The translations under genes and the position numbers were made by a program. A stretch of 24,267 nt of DNA from an uncultured Caulobacteraceae bacterium (GTDB lineage Bacteria > Pseudomonadota > Alphaproteobacteria > Caulobacterales > TH1-2): the NCBI GenBank assembly GCA_937967425.1, contig CALBST010000185.1, forward strand, positions 1 to 24,267, in the 5' to 3' direction. Below are positions 22,530 through 24,267 of the stretch, piece after piece; within the stretch, counting starts at the first letter, position 1; each line of letters begins with the position of its first letter. The notes under the pieces were generated by a model that was given only the letters and a program-made list of their open reading frames with translations, ran no database searches and was not told the origin of the DNA.

Positions 22530-23708
22530 ATGAAGCGGTTCAATATCGCGATTGCGGGGTGCGGTGTTGCGGGGCTTGCGTGCGCGACGTTGCTGCGCCG
22601 CGCCGGCGCCAATGTCGTCGTGTTCGATAAGCTGGAGACGCCGCAGCCGCTGGGCTCCGGCATCATTCTGCAACCGGTTGGGCTGCGTGTCTTGGATGAG
22701 ATCGGCGCCGGTGACGCCATCCGTGCGCTCGGCGCGCCGATTACGCGGCTTTTCGGAAAGGCCGAGCCACATGGGAATGTGGTGCTCGACGTGCGCTACG
22801 CCGCGCGCGGCAAGGGTGCGCCCTTCGGCCTTGGCGTTCATCGTGGTGCGCTGTTCCAGGTGCTGTATGACGCCGCGCGCGCCGTGGGGGCGGAGATCGA
22901 GAGCGGGCGCGATGTGGTGGGCGCGCATGCGGGGCGCCTCGCTTTCGCCAATGGCAGTGAGAGCGCCTCGTTTGATCTGATTATCGATGCGCTTGGCATG
23001 CGTTCGCCGCTTTCGGGCGGAGCGCCGCGGCCGCTGCCCTTTGGCGCGCTGTGGGCGAGCTTGGATTGGGCGGGCGCTTTCGATCACGCCGCGCTTGAGC
23101 AGCGTTATCGCCAGGCCCGCAAGATGGTGGGCGTCATGCCGATCGGGCGGTTGAAGGGCGCGACGGTCAAGCAGGCGGCTTTCTTTTGGAGCTTGAAGCA
23201 CACGGATCGCGCCGCATGGCAGGCTGCGCCGATTGCGGCGTGGAAGGAGGAAGTGCGCGCGTTGTGGCCGGAGACTGCGCCGCTGCTGGCGCAGATCGAG
23301 AGCCATGATGACATGGTGTTCGCGACGTACGCCCACCGCACAATCTCCGATCCGATCTCGCGGGAGTGCGTGCACGTCGGCGACAGCTGGCATTGCGCCA
23401 GTCCGCAGCTGGGGCAAGGCGCGAACATGGCGTTGCTCGATGCGCTGGCGCTCGCGCGCGCATTGGAGACGCAAAGCAATCTTGATGCGGCGCTTGGCGA
23501 ATATGCGCGGACGCGGGCGTTGCACATCAAACTCTATCAGCTTGCCTCCTGGATGTTCACGCCGGCTTATCAATCCGATAGCGCAGCGTTTGCGTTCGTG
23601 CGCGATTGGATCATGTCGCCGCTCTCGCGCCTGCCGCCGGCGCCTGCGGTCCTGGCTGCGCTCGTCGCCGGCGAAATCGGCGCGCCGCTGAAAACGATTG
23701 GCGCTTGA
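22530..23708 (+). CDS. FAD-dependent monooxygenase (PHBH-fold / UbiH-like)
   Basis: A 392-residue group A flavoprotein monooxygenase. It starts with the dinucleotide-binding motif IAIAGCGVAGLACATLLRRA (GxGxxG at 10-15) and VVVFDKLE. RGALFQVLYDAARAVGAEIE and FDLIIDALGMRSPL resemble the DG segment region. The FAD-ribityl motif is HVGDSWHCASPQLGQGANMA, with Asp285 in GD. Family members hydroxylate aromatic or quinone substrates using NAD(P)H and oxygen. PQLGQGANMALLDALALARA is shared with salicylate and 4-hydroxybenzoate hydroxylases and with ubiquinone hydroxylases. The C-terminal 70 residues are helical with ASWMFTPAYQSDSAAFAFVR. Substrate unknown. ATG lacks a clear binding site. The gene may be single, or cotranscribed with the membrane protein 33 bases downstream. 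Confidence 0.88.
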   Translation: MKRFNIAIAGCGVAGLACATLLRRAGANVVVFDKLETPQPLGSGIILQPVGLRVLDEIGAGDAIRALGAPITRLFGKAEPHGNVVLDVRYAARGKGAPFGLGVHRGALFQVLYDAARAVGAEIESGRDVVGAHAGRLAFANGSESASFDLIIDALGMRSPLSGGAPRPLPFGALWASLDWAGAFDHAALEQRYRQARKMVGVMPIGRLKGATVKQAAFFWSLKHTDRAAWQAAPIAAWKEEVRALWPETAPLLAQIESHDDMVFATYAHRTISDPISRECVHVGDSWHCASPQLGQGANMALLDALALARALETQSNLDAALGEYARTRALHIKLYQLASWMFTPAYQSDSAAFAFVRDWIMSPLSRLPPAPAVLAALVAGEIGAPLKTIGA

Positions 23709-23741
23709 CGGGCCGGCTGCAGCTCGCGCCAATGTGCGGGC

Positions 23742-24173
23742 ATGTTCAAGTTCATCGGCGACTTTATCGGCGGGCTGTGGCGCACGGCGCAGTTCTGGCG
23801 CGTCTCGCCGATCGGGCAGGCGCGCGTCGGCAGCCCGCTTGCCGGCGGCTTGCTGTTTCTGGTGCTGCTGTTTTTCTTCATCGGCTTGGTGCTGACGGTG
23901 CTCGGCGCGGTGTTTGGTTTCACGCTGGCCGACGTCGATCGCGTGATCGATGGCGCGGCGCCGACTTTGGATTTCATCGGCAAGATTCTGATCCAGAAAG
24001 TGCTGATGGCGATCATTTTGCTGATCTGCGTCGGCTCGGCGGTGGCGTTGGTGTTTTTCCGCAAGGGTGAAGAGATGCCCGGCTGGGGCAAGACGATCCT
24101 GCTGCTGCTGGTGTGCCTGATGTTCGGCTATTGCTCGGCCGTGAACATGATCGCGCCGCTTGATCCTTACTGA
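23742..24173 (+). CDS. Three-helix membrane protein of unknown function
   Basis: A 143-residue protein with three strong hydrophobic segments: about 34-60 (GGLLFLVLLFFFIGLVLTVL), 84-106 (KVLMAIILLICVGSAVALVF) and 114-134 (WGKTILLLLVCLMFGYCSAV). A short amphipathic N-terminus (MFKFIGDFIGGLWRTAQFW) precedes them, and an acidic stretch (ADVDRVID) lies between helices 1 and 2. A charged loop, FRKGEEMPGWG, links helices 2 and 3. It probably sits in the inner membrane. I recognise no family. The ATG lies 33 bases after the monooxygenase stop with only a weak binding site (GCGGGC). Transmembrane content this regular is unlikely by chance. Confidence 0.8.
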   Translation: MFKFIGDFIGGLWRTAQFWRVSPIGQARVGSPLAGGLLFLVLLFFFIGLVLTVLGAVFGFTLADVDRVIDGAAPTLDFIGKILIQKVLMAIILLICVGSAVALVFFRKGEEMPGWGKTILLLLVCLMFGYCSAVNMIAPLDPY

Positions 24174-24267
24174 GGGCGCACGCGTACGCCGCCGCGTTCG
24201 GTGCGGTGAGAAAAAGCGGGAGCAGGGCGCGTGGGACGCGCTGGGTAGTTCCTGTGATGCGGTGTCC
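24174..24267. other. Right-edge segment without a recognised gene
   Basis: The last 94 bases are GC-rich with no coding frame, RNA gene or clear signal that I can support. The next gene probably starts outside the window. Confidence 0.5.

Overview
The window is a GC-rich, gene-dense chromosomal segment from an alphaproteobacterium. Caulobacterales or Hyphomonadaceae-like is my best guess. It rests on gene content (ppx-rlmE pair, guaB with an RsmB-like methyltransferase, tandem OmpA-like porins, an arginine succinyltransferase cluster, HspQ) and on base composition, with no marker gene to confirm it. I see no transposase, CRISPR array, or phage head or tail gene.

Layout. Positions 1-4245 (minus strand) hold a methylmalonyl-CoA mutase locus: mutA, then a GH25 lysozyme coupled to it by a TTGA overlap, then mutB, which runs off the left edge. 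Two palindromic elements lie here, one between the lysozyme and mutB and one inside the mutA reading frame. From 4325 (plus strand) come a nitronate monooxygenase-like flavoenzyme, a tight cassette of three small genes resembling a phage lysis module (5400-6422), glycerol kinase and tRNA-Lys(TTT). A membrane-anchored Pro/Ala/Glu-rich protein faces the tRNA. A 539-base gene-poor, hairpin-rich stretch (8495-9033) follows.

Positions 9034-11525 hold two tandem OmpA-like proteins. Their last 115 residues and their terminators are identical at DNA level over 414 bases, while the barrels have diverged, which points to recent gene conversion or duplication. Positions 11568-16639 are an overlapping four-gene operon: an M20 metallohydrolase, astA, astD and astB. 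It lacks astC and astE, and the M20 enzyme is a plausible stand-in for AstE, the succinylglutamate desuccinylase. This is my main candidate for an unusual system. hspQ faces it across a terminator.

Positions 17268-22205 are a housekeeping run: ppx/gppA-rlmE (ATGA overlap), then guaB, a VOC protein and an RsmB/NOP-type RNA methyltransferase. The right end has a small unknown minus-strand gene, an FAD monooxygenase and a three-helix membrane protein.

Recurring features are stop codons placed in the loops of GC-rich hairpins (three genes) and non-ATG starts in four-base overlaps (TTGA twice, GTGA once). Promoter and hairpin calls were made by eye and are the least certain entries.
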